Shown here piece after piece: positions 35,001 to 43,293 of a stretch of DNA of 64,000 nt. Source of the stretch: Phialophora verrucosa (lineage: Eukaryota; Ascomycota; Eurotiomycetes; Chaetothyriales; Herpotrichiellaceae); NCBI GenBank assembly GCA_002099365.1, contig MSED01000006.1, positions 496,001 to 560,000 of the forward strand, given 5' to 3'. The notes below the pieces were generated by a model. The model was not told the DNA's origin, did no database searches, and worked only from the letters and a program-made list of their open reading frames with translations. Position 1 is the stretch's first letter. Each line of letters starts with the position of its first letter. A program made the position numbers and the translations under genes.

Positions 35001-36328
35001 CTGAACGATTGTCACCGTATGTGCCGTCATACCAAATTGCACAGAGTCTGAACCTGAACGCGTTGGCTTTGGCGAAGATCACCTCGTCCTTCTCTGTTCG
35101 CGTCGATGATCAAAGAGTCAATCTCGGTCTCAATCTCAAGTTCGAGGCGAAGAAGCTGAAGGTCTTGGGCTACTCGCGCAAGGGTAGCAGCGGATGGGAA
35201 TTCAGCCAAGCAGCCATCCAATTGATTCAGCAGTACATGATCAAATTCCCACAATTTATTGCTGGCATCCACAGCAACCCTCAGGGCGATATGTTGCCGG
35301 CAACTGCGTACTTTCCGGGCAGCACCCCCGAGGAAGCCAAGGCCAAGATCAAGGAAATCCAAGCGTGGCTTAAAGAGATCGAGTCAAAGAGCTTTGAGAG
35401 AGTGCCACTGGAGGCGGAGCAGCTCGATTCAGAGGTCGTGAAGCTTATTGAACTGGCGGCAGATGAGGCTCTGCGTACTGAACCGCCGCCGGAGAACAAG
35501 ACGCTTGGCGGGGTCCCCCGAAACGGCCTCTTGAAGCCATCAGATGCACAATGGCGTCTTGGAAACCAGAAATTTGCTCTTGGAGATCGTGTCATCTACG
35601 TGGCTGACTCGGGCAAAGTGCCGATCGCTTCCAAAGGAACAATCGTGGGTCTTACCCTGACAACAAGAGAGACCTGGCTTGACGTCGTTTTCGACGTCTC
35701 TTTCATGAGTGGAACATCCTTGGGCGACAGATGCTCACCATTCAGGGGCTCAACAGTTCCGACATGGTCGGTTTTAAATCTTAGCAATCGTCAAGTCGTT
35801 GCATCGTCTCAAGCGAGCGTGAATCGACGGACAAACGGCGCCACAACACCGCTGACCGTTCCGGGCTATGGCCCGCCTGGAATCAATGGCCAGGGTCAAC
35901 TACGTCCGGCTCAGACACCCCCCGCCCTAAGAGGATCATGGCGAGGAGCTGTATCAGGACAACCCCACGGTCGTGGCCACATGAACGGCACAGCGGGCCG
36001 TGGCCAGCAGAATGGCACGGCGATACCTATTCGAAACGGCCCGCCTGCCAATGGCAACCGTGGCAACGCAACAAACGGCCAGTATGCTCGCGGCGGACGT
36101 GGAGGCATGGGACATGTTAGTCGCGCTGGCTATACAGTCGTTGATCGTGGCGACCCTCAAGCTGGTGTCATGCAAAACAACCCGAGCTTTCGGCCCAAGG
36201 CGCAAAACCACGTCCCTCCACCGGCTAGTTTGGATCAACCTTCGACCCCACGAGGTCGTGGACGAGGACGCGGTCGTGCATCTAGAGGAGGAAGAGGTGC
36301 AACGCCGCAGGGAGTTTCACAAATTTGA
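32084..36328 (+). CDS. xrn1: 5'-3' exoribonuclease 1 (Xrn1/Kem1)
   Basis: One exon of 1414 residues. Xrn1 degrades decapped mRNA in the cytoplasm and associates with P-bodies. It starts [15 protein letters not shown], the invariant Xrn N-terminus. Catalytic acidic residues sit in [11 protein letters not shown] (Asp35), [45 protein letters not shown] and [10 protein letters not shown]. The conserved [17 protein letters not shown] begins the second half of the nuclease core. PAZ/Tudor and winged-helix-like regions follow, with a KOW-like segment near [19 protein letters not shown]. The last 150 residues are low-complexity Gly, Arg, Asn and Gln with [14 protein letters not shown], an RGG-type tail that may bind RNA or be methylated. 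The lack of introns over 4.2 kb is notable beside intron-bearing neighbours. Confidence 0.97.
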   Translation: [1414 protein letters not shown]

Positions 36329-37884
36329 ACTCCTCAGCGGCGAAACATTTGTATGGTCAGCAAAAATCACGCAGCTTCGGACGACCGATTGCGCATGGTG
36401 GTGGCATACGACCTGAAGGTGATGGATGATGGTGAGCAAGGGTTTTCAGTCACACAGATGCGACAGTGTTATCGCTCCAGTTGAATGCTGCTGGCAGATG
36501 GAGGCTCGTGCGATTGGACGTTCGACGAGGCTAGCAATCCTGGCACCCGTTTGCGCACGGATGCAAGCCCCCCCCGCAGTTCGCGCTCGACGCCGGTCTC
36601 CACACTATTCCAGCAACCACCACATGTTCGCGAAGACACCGAGATCCGACATCGCAAGACAGTCCGCCATGAGAGAAGGCACATGTCAGATAGAGATGAA
36701 GACCGCGTTTTCGACGCGGCGGCATCCAGATTATGGATTTACGGCGTACTGGCTACATCTTCCGCTCCACTCAGTGCAGATGCCCACGAATCGACGCTTG
36801 CGCAGCCCAAAATGCACGTCATTGGAGCCGTGATTAGCCTGAGGTCGTCGCTGGTTGGCACTTACAGGACGCATTGCCCCGCTAGTTTTTCCGAAGGGCG
36901 TCCATGTTCGTCGAGGGTTCACACTCGCCCCGAACACTTCAACCGTGGCCCACATGCTACTCGGCGACCCCTCTTCCTGTCTGATGCGATTTGACGAACC
37001 CTGCGGCGTTCCTGATTTTCTCCACGCCAGACCCTACTCACGTCAGATCTGCTCGACAGCTCGGACCTTGGGTGTTCCCTGGTACTCCCCCACGCTATCG
37101 AGTGTGACACACGTTGGCCGTGGTGCGAGTTCAAGTCTAAAGATCGAGTGCCGGGTTCCCCACATTGTCAACCCACGTCGGGAACTGCGCGCTCACCATG
37201 CTCGCAGCTTAGCGACATCGTTAGAGGCGGTGCTTTCACGGTGTCGCAGACAGCCTAAGTGTCCATAGGTGCGTGGAAATTCTCATTTCCGCGAAATGCG
37301 TAGTTTGCGACCTGGAAAGCTCTCGGAGTTGTCCTGTTGCTGCTTGTTCAGGGCCTATGCGAGCACAGTCTGATACCGCAGATGCTGTGGAACCTGACAA
37401 TCAGCAGGAGCAGAAATGCCATAATATCCTCTCGCCGAATTCCTCCGTCATGTGTTATTGTTCCCACGTTCCTTATCGCCTCGAAGCTAAGCGTCATTAG
37501 CATTCTCAATCATGGACTTGCCAATCACGTTTATGCAGCGGTCCGACCCACGATCACGCGTTCCTGCTGGCTTCCAGTCATTAACCTGATCTCGTTCTTG
37601 CTTTGCTCTTCTGTTTCATAAAAATTCCTTTGGATCCAGCCCGTTGCTCTAGAATAGCCATTCGGCCACAATGAGGACCGCGATCTTGACTTTTTACAGA
37701 CCACCGTCAAGTATCAAGTGAAGCCGCGCTCTCCATCCCCTTGGGAATCTGACCCGAGGACGGGCGATTACACTATTGTGAGCCGGTTAGGACAATTCTG
37801 GACTTGTGAGGTGGCAGAACGAAGACCCTGCTGGTCGTGCAATAACCGTGAGACGTTCTACTAGCCGATGACCCTGACGGCGAC
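36329..37884. other. Intergenic region
   Basis: About 1.5 kb after xrn1. Several short plus-strand frames around 36426-37500 lack any recognisable domain and have mutually inconsistent coding patterns. No RNA gene seen. Confidence 0.5.
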
Positions 37885-39306
37885 ATGACCGACTCGATGA
37901 ATCTCATTTCGGCGCAGATCTCGTTCCTGGTGAGTTTGCGTTGACACAAAGCGCCTAACTTACGATGGGCTGAATTAAGAAACCAAAAGCGTGCTAACAC
38001 GGTCTTCGGCGCGTAGGAACCTCACCTGGCTCTGATCCATATCCCCATCGAGCTGTATGCGCTTTGTTTGCAGCCGATTCTGCGCCTGCTGTTCGGTGAA
38101 GATCACGATGAGGACGCCGCGAAAATCTCGTGGACAAATCGGCACGATTTCCTCAACCTTTCAATCACGCCTGTCGAGTGTTCCGTCATTTGCTCGAGAT
38201 ATCTGGCGGATCGCTATGTTCGGCCCTTTGCTGATGTCCTGAACAACCTGTACGCGAACAGCAAGGGCAAGACCAAGCCGGAGATCCAGATCAGTTCCGA
38301 AGACTATATCGTTATCCAAGTGGACGGCCAAGGGCTCGATGCTGGTCAGAGGGTATTAGAGCTCACTTCTCCTCTGGCCATGGCTGGGATGTAAGTCTGC
38401 ATTCTCGCTTTTTGACGACAGCGGCGCCTGACTGAAGATGGGGACAGAAGCATTTTCTTCATCACGACCTATTTTTCCGATTACATTCTAGTTCCGTTTC
38501 GATCGCAGAGGACGGTCACGAAAGCCCTTCAGCAAAGGGGCTTCGTCTTCTCCAAGACTGTCGATGCATTTGTGTCACAGCTTTCGCCATCGTCACCAAC
38601 GTTACCACATAACCCTTCTACATCTTCGGGCTTCCACGAGAGCTCGGTCCCTACGACCCCGCCGGCAAAGGACATCCCTGAACTCCAGATCCGGACTTTC
38701 ACGAAGCTGAAGCGGAACAACGTGACTCCATCTGTGGACAGCAACATCCTGCTAGCAAGCTGTGCTGGCAGTCGCGAGTACAACCACGCGACCGAGGAGC
38801 GGTTGAAGAACGACCTTCATCAAGTCTTGCTCGCCACGGCAGCGCCGCTGGGGAGTGATGACGCGGCATTGAAGTCGCTCGTCGGGTTTCGACCGCCCAC
38901 ATCACCGGAACTGGATTTTGGCGCAAAGTTCTTGTCTCTTACCATTACCTCGGGCGAGCCGATATCCGTGCTTCTCGAGCATCGGCTCCTCGACCGGCTG
39001 GGCGGGTCTTTATTAGGCGCAAAGTCGACAGACGACGCATTGATCCCCATAACTCTGGATCTGCGCGAGCTGCCTCTCGAGGCCACCGGCATTGTCTGTG
39101 GAGTCGCAGGTCGGCTTGCACATGGGAACACGGATTCTAAAGAGCTAAACCTGAGCCCGGTCTCTACAGGGTCGTCGGATCCGATCGAGATTTCATTCCT
39201 GAGCACGGCGAGGGCAGGCACGGTGATTGTGAGAGCAAGCCAGCTGGAGAAGGCGCTCGAGGCGTTGGAATACGGAATGAAGCGAGTCGCCGATGCGGAA
39301 GCATGA
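37885..39306 (+). CDS. ACT-domain protein related to CASTOR/GATS amino-acid sensors
   Basis: Three exons (37885-37929, 38017-38390, 38448-39306; introns 87 and 57 bp) give 425 residues. Evidence for the family: SIFFITTYFSDYILVPFRS, created by splicing the second intron, matches the characteristic core of animal CASTOR proteins. EDYIVIQVDGQ and the second ACT-like unit LDLRELPLEATGIVCGVAGRLA agree. CASTOR1 binds arginine and controls TORC1 through GATOR2 in animals. Fungal members are mostly unstudied, so arginine or other amino-acid binding is inference. Residues 185-225 are a Ser/Pro linker between the two halves. No signal peptide; cytosolic. It converges on the WD40 gene with a 147 bp gap. 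Confidence 0.75.
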
Positions 39307-39453
39307 TTTCTTCCGCAAGACCGAGTCAACGTTTGCATTTGTTTTTCTTCGTTGGCGGAGACAAAAATCATGCATGATACGGCAGGGTTCGAAAAGTTGG
39401 GTCCCTCTTCAGGGCTCTTCACATAGGGAAACACGCTTGATTTGGTCTTTTTT

Positions 39454-40452
39454 TCACCCGTCAGCATATATCTTGACCGTACCGTCAGCACCGCCTCCAG
39501 CCCAGAGACTCTGTCTTCCTTGCGCCTGACTTCCTTCCCGCCATTTGACCACACTGACGACCTTGCCGGTTGAACTGAGTTGCACGCTTCCGATGTTGTT
39601 TCCGCTCAGCACATCCCATGCCCTGACGTTCCCATCGCTCTCGCTCCCGCTGAGCACCAGGCCGCCATTCCTGCCAAAACAGCTCTTCAGCCTCAGACTC
39701 TCGTTCCTGTATCCGGCCTCACCTTCGGGCGGAAACGCCCTCAGACAAGTCCCCTCACTGCGGTCCATCATTCTGATCCGCCCGTCGAGACATCCCACCA
39801 GCAGAGTCTGTGCATCCCTACTCGTCTCCAAGCTCGTGACAGCCCCGGGCATCACGTCCACCGTGGCCTTTCCCGTCCGGATATCGTAGGCTCGGACCCG
39901 CCCATCAATGCTGCCCGCGATAACCTCGTACCCTGCATCCGGGACAACCAGGGCCGAGATCCCATCTTTCGCGTCGTCAAGGACCATCAAGGGCCGTCCG
40001 TCGCGGGATTTGACATCCCACATGCGCACGCTGGTGTCGTCACTCCCACTCACCAGCACGGAATCCCCCTCGCCCGCAAACGCGACGCAGGTGATGCGAC
40101 TGGTGTGGCCTTGCGACGTATTACTCCCGAATCTCCTGCTCGTGCCCTCGTTGTTCTGGACGTCCCATAGGAAGACACTCCGATCGCCCCCGACACTCGC
40201 AAAGGTCTGGTTATCAGCCGAGACTGCGATGTCTAAGATCGGGTATCCATGCGCCGCGTATTTCTGGATCGGCCGGGACGGTTGAGCGGTGCTGGAGGAA
40301 GAAGGTTCCGTCCGCGAGAGGTGGACTTGGCGGTCGGAACTGCCCGTGAGGATGTAGGTGCCGCCGAGGGAGGAGAAGGTGAGGGCGTTGATGGGGCCCG
40401 TGTGCGAGGTGAGGGTGTTGATGAGGGCCGATGGAAGTGTGGGCTTGGTCAT
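39454..40452 (-). CDS. WD40 protein of the WDR83/MORG1 type
   Basis: Intronless, 332 residues, about the length of human WDR83. Seven WD-like repeats: LTSHTGPINALTFSSLGGTYILTGSSDRQVHL; HGYPILDIAVSADNQTFASVGGDRSVFLWDV; HTSRITCVAFAG with SGSDDTSVRMWDV; DAKDGISALVV with AGSIDGRVRAYDI; the PGAVTSLETSRD unit; SLRLKSCFGRNGGLVLSGSESDGNVRAWDV; and a final KVVSVVKW unit. The FASVGGDRSVFLWDV repeat is characteristic of MORG1. In animals this protein is a MAPK scaffold and is also found in spliceosomal C complexes. Which role applies here is unknown. The gene lies about 480 bp from the split U2 locus, divergent from it. Confidence 0.85.
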   Translation of the reverse strand: MTKPTLPSALINTLTSHTGPINALTFSSLGGTYILTGSSDRQVHLSRTEPSSSSTAQPSRPIQKYAAHGYPILDIAVSADNQTFASVGGDRSVFLWDVQNNEGTSRRFGSNTSQGHTSRITCVAFAGEGDSVLVSGSDDTSVRMWDVKSRDGRPLMVLDDAKDGISALVVPDAGYEVIAGSIDGRVRAYDIRTGKATVDVMPGAVTSLETSRDAQTLLVGCLDGRIRMMDRSEGTCLRAFPPEGEAGYRNESLRLKSCFGRNGGLVLSGSESDGNVRAWDVLSGNNIGSVQLSSTGKVVSVVKWREGSQAQGRQSLWAGGGADGTVKIYADG

Positions 40453-40929
40453 GCCTGTGATGGGCGTTGACGATCACGGATGCGGAAAGGAAGCTTATTG
40501 TAATAGGTAGTACGGGTGACGACGAGAGATCAGACAAGCCATAGTGAGGTCGACCTACCGTCGTAAATGAGGGCGCTCATCAACAGAGGAGTTCCTGAGG
40601 TGCGTGAAGGGAGGGGTACAGTACTCGTTCACACCGATCCGGGCGGATTTCTAGGGAAATCGCTCCGAGACGACCTACGCACAGCCAAGGATGATGGCTT
40701 CGGCTTCGGCTTGGTCTCAAGGCTCGCTCATGACCATCCACAAAGGATGTTTTCGCTTCTAGGGACAGGCGGACGGTTTTCGTGCGGATTTGGCGAGTTT
40801 GAAATGACGGTCAAATGAACTTTCCACGAGGAATGGCCAACCCGTGCAAACCCTGCAAACCCGCCAAGACTCTCTCATTCCTCCCGCCTATAAATCTCTT
40901 CCTCTCTCCGCCGTTTGGTTTGGAAAAAA
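40453..40929. promoter_or_regulatory. Divergent upstream region of the WD40 gene and the U2 locus
   Basis: A clear TATAAAT box lies at 40889-40895, about 40 bases before the inferred 5' end of the split U2 RNA, which fits an RNA polymerase II snRNA promoter. The rest should contain the promoter of the minus-strand WD40 gene. The short frame at 40567-40818 has no recognised product. Confidence 0.65.
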
Positions 40930-40952
40930 CCAGCTCTCTTTGCCTTTTGGCT

Positions 40953-41008
40953 GTACGTACCTACATCATGCTCTTATCCATTGAATCATCTGCTAATAAA
41001 GTCTACAG
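40953..41008 (+). other. Intron 1 of the U2 snRNA gene
   Basis: 56 bases beginning GTACGT and ending CTACAG, with a branch-like TGCTAATA 15-20 bases upstream of the acceptor. It interrupts U2 between stem I (GGCU) and UAGAUCAAG. Size and signals match the mRNA introns of this window. Confidence 0.88.
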
Positions 41009-41018
41009 TAGATCAAGT

Positions 41019-41082
41019 GTTCGTGCCATACACTCTCCCCCCTGTGCCTGTCGAACAGCCTCTGACTGACTGGCGTACACAG
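41019..41082 (+). other. Intron 2 of the U2 snRNA gene
   Basis: 64 bases beginning GTTCGT and ending ACACAG, with a CTGAC branch-like element about 15-20 bases before the acceptor. It separates AUCAAGU from GUAGUAUCUG, so the acceptor abuts the branch-point-recognition sequence directly. Confidence 0.88.
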
Positions 41083-41251
41083 GTAGTATCTGTTCTTATC
41101 AGTTTAATCTCTGATATGAGACCAACGGTCTCAAATTCTAAGATTATCTTCTTTTTGAACTCTGGCTTGAGACCCTTTCCGGCTTGCTGGAGAGGTCTCT
41201 TGCACCGTGTCCGAGGTCTTCCACTGCCGCCTTGTGATGCGAAAGACCCTC

Positions 41252-41803
41252 TTTTTTCCTTTTCATCATATCTTTTGCCTTGTGCGAGGGTGTGGAGAAG
41301 AGTTTGTTGCGGTGGAGGAGAGCTGAAGTTGTTTGCTGCAGTACCGAGGATTTGCTCCAGTTACTGCTGCTTCATCCGAAGTTGAGCAGGATGCTCCGTT
41401 CAACGGCCACTCACCTTTCCGTGTCGTCTTCCGCTTTTCATGAGACTACGAGTATCATTGCGAGATCAGCATGGTGTGAATCCATCCAGCTTCGACTGCC
41501 TAGAGAACATTTTTCATTCACTTCCACCACTCGTAGTGTCCGACTTCCACGTCTGAGGCAGGATTGAAAAACAGAGGATGAAACTTAGGCTGCATCATCG
41601 CATTCAAGGAAACGCACTTACAGTAGCTACAGGCAGCAGCCATCCGGCAAGGTCAAAGCCATTTCCCCCGGAGCAGGCAGCAAAGCCTCAACACAGGCAG
41701 CAGTCTGCATCTCGAAACTTCCCCCAAGCCTACTCTGAACAGGTCCTGTATAAATATCTTGTTCCCTCCCGCACCGAAACCCGTTCCCCCTTTTTCTTCT
41801 GCC
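41252..41803. other. Spacer between the two U2-like loci
   Basis: It begins with a six-T run (41252-41257) and an about 45-base segment that is also found after the second locus. Several CAGGCAGCA-type short repeats lie at 41628-41705. A TATAAAT box at 41749-41755 lies about 50 bases before the second U2-like sequence. No protein gene is supported. Confidence 0.6.
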
Positions 41804-42010
41804 AACGCTCTTTGCCTCATGGCTCAGATCAAGTGTAGTAACTGTTCTTCCTTAGCTTGACCGCCAGGATGCTCCTTACGGGGGGCACGATACGTTCAAG
41901 ATATTTTTCGAATCCCGCAGTAGGCCTGCCCATGCCTTGTGCATGCAGAGGTCTCTTGCTCTTGTGTCCGAGGCCTTCCACTGCCGCCTTGCGACGCGAA
42001 ATCACACCCC
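41804..42010 (+). ncRNA. Diverged, intronless U2-like snRNA locus
   Basis: It starts with GCUCUUUGCCUCAUGGCUC, whose GCC/GGC stem I is kept, followed by AGAUCAAGUGUAGUA without introns (GUAGUA at 41835-41840). Beyond that it departs from U2: ACUG replaces UCUG after GUAGUA, and the stem IIa consensus is lost. A GCUCC/GGGGGC hairpin could replace stem IIb, AUAUUUUUCG is an Sm-like site near 41901, and the 3' part shares GAGGTCTCTTGC and CTTCCACTGCCGCCTT with the split copy. It has its own TATA box. It could be a functional variant U2, a pseudogene, or a paralog with a new role. Ends are estimated from alignment to the first copy. Confidence 0.65.
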
Positions 42011-43293
42011 TTTTCATCATTGACTTTGCCTTGAGCAGAGGTTTGGAGAAGAGGTGTCGATGACTTTATGCGTGGAGGCCTGCGGTTATCCAGTTTGGTC
42101 GATTCCAAGGAGGGCGCGGAAGGCCCGTTTTCTCGTCCATCTTCCCCCCCCCCCCCCCCCTGCAATCCATCTTCTTTCACTTTTACACATGGAGTTATCG
42201 AAATAAACACCACGCTGAGAGTATACGGCACTTGGGTCTTCTTTGCTAGCCTCGGCTTCGACAATCAAGGTGCTCTTACATTTCTTGTACTGGATTGTAC
42301 AAGAAGCTATGTGATCGATTGACCCTAATTCATTTGCCGACTATTAGTGCTGTGCTTGCATGCTAGATCCCGATCTCATCGACCCGACCCGCGTAGTGAC
42401 TTTGGCGGGGTGTATTGTCGACGTAGCCAGAGCTCTGAGCTGCAGCGTTCAAGCCCAAGATGTGTTGCAGCTCTACGATGGCGACCTGGCTATTGCTGCT
42501 GGTTTGCAGCCTGTGACGCTTCTGGCTGCATTTACTCTGACGCAGGTCTCAAAAGTGGCTTGACGGATTCAGGTCTTTGGGCGGGGATCCTCCATTGCCG
42601 AGATGTTGCACATATTGCCTCGGGGCGATACTGCTGAATCCCATGACATGTAGGGTGCTTGCATGCTATCGCTCTGCTCAGCTCTCACCTTCATGTGATA
42701 GGATACAATGACGACAGCAGCTCTAGCTTGCAGGTAGTCGATGCCCAGAAATCTCAAGCAAAGCCGATACAACGTCGCTATGGGGAAGCTTGAACCCCCG
42801 CCTCTTCCAAGACATTGAATCTGGGACAATCGACATTCCCTCCCAATCAGCAAGTCTACCACAGCTCCTCGTCTTGCATGCCAATGTTTGCCAATCCTCG
42901 ATCCACCAGGTTATGCTGTCTTCCTCCCTGCGCGACATGTTAGCCACCTTCCTCAATCTATCTTCGGCGTATGGCCGCCTGCCTCAAGCGTTCAAGCTCG
43001 AGGACAGCCAAGGCCTTGTGCCACGGTCAATAACCATCTAGATACTCACTTCCTGGCGCTTCCTCCAAGATCGTCGTGTTTCTTTTCCGCACGACTTCCG
43101 GATCAGTTCACGTCAAGTGGGTTTGCAAGAGCACAAGTCGCACAAGACTGCAACATGACCGGGCCAGGCATGTCCGCGCATAGCCGTAACCAGGCTCAAG
43201 CTCGTGAGTTGGCAACCTGGGTCAAGCTGATAAAAGCAGGATGAATGGCCTCGGAAGCACTCATGAACGTCGCCCGCCTCCAATTGTTTCACC
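42011..43293. other. Intergenic region
   Basis: It begins with the conserved 3' flank of the U2-like locus and holds the C homopolymer. I see no supported gene in the remainder, which includes the promoter of the aminopeptidase gene. Confidence 0.5.
42144..42160. repeat. Homopolymer of 17 C
   Basis: Uninterrupted run of C in non-coding DNA after the second U2-like locus. The length may vary or be mis-sequenced. Confidence 0.9.

Larger units (their letters stand above)
40930..41251 (+). ncRNA. U2: U2 spliceosomal snRNA gene with two GT-AG introns
   Basis: After removing 40953-41008 and 41019-41082, the RNA is about 200 bases. It reads CUCUUUGCCUUUUGGCU, then UAGAUCAAGU, then GUAGUAUCUGUUCUUAUCAG and the rest, which is the near-invariant U2 5' domain: stem I (GCC-UUUU-GGC), the U6-pairing region, and the GUAGUA that pairs with intron branch points (41083-41088). 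Stem IIa (UUAUCAG/CUGAUA), a perfect stem IIb hairpin (GAGACC-AAC-GGUCUC at 41118-41132), a U-rich Sm-like site near 41146-41158, a long stem III (about 41169-41198) and a 3' hairpin follow. Ends are estimates: the 5' end plus or minus 5 bases, the 3' end plus or minus 10. U2 defines the branch point in pre-mRNA splicing. It is transcribed from its own TATA promoter. Confidence 0.93.

Noticed and set aside
38820..39554. 244-codon minus-strand frame opposite the CASTOR-like gene
   Set aside because: It is the antisense shadow of a gene whose sense frame has splice-restored conserved motifs.
41804..42010. U12 minor-spliceosome snRNA
   Set aside because: It keeps the U2-type AUCAAGUGUAGUA and lacks the U12 branch-recognition sequence; ascomycetes of this kind also generally lack the minor spliceosome.
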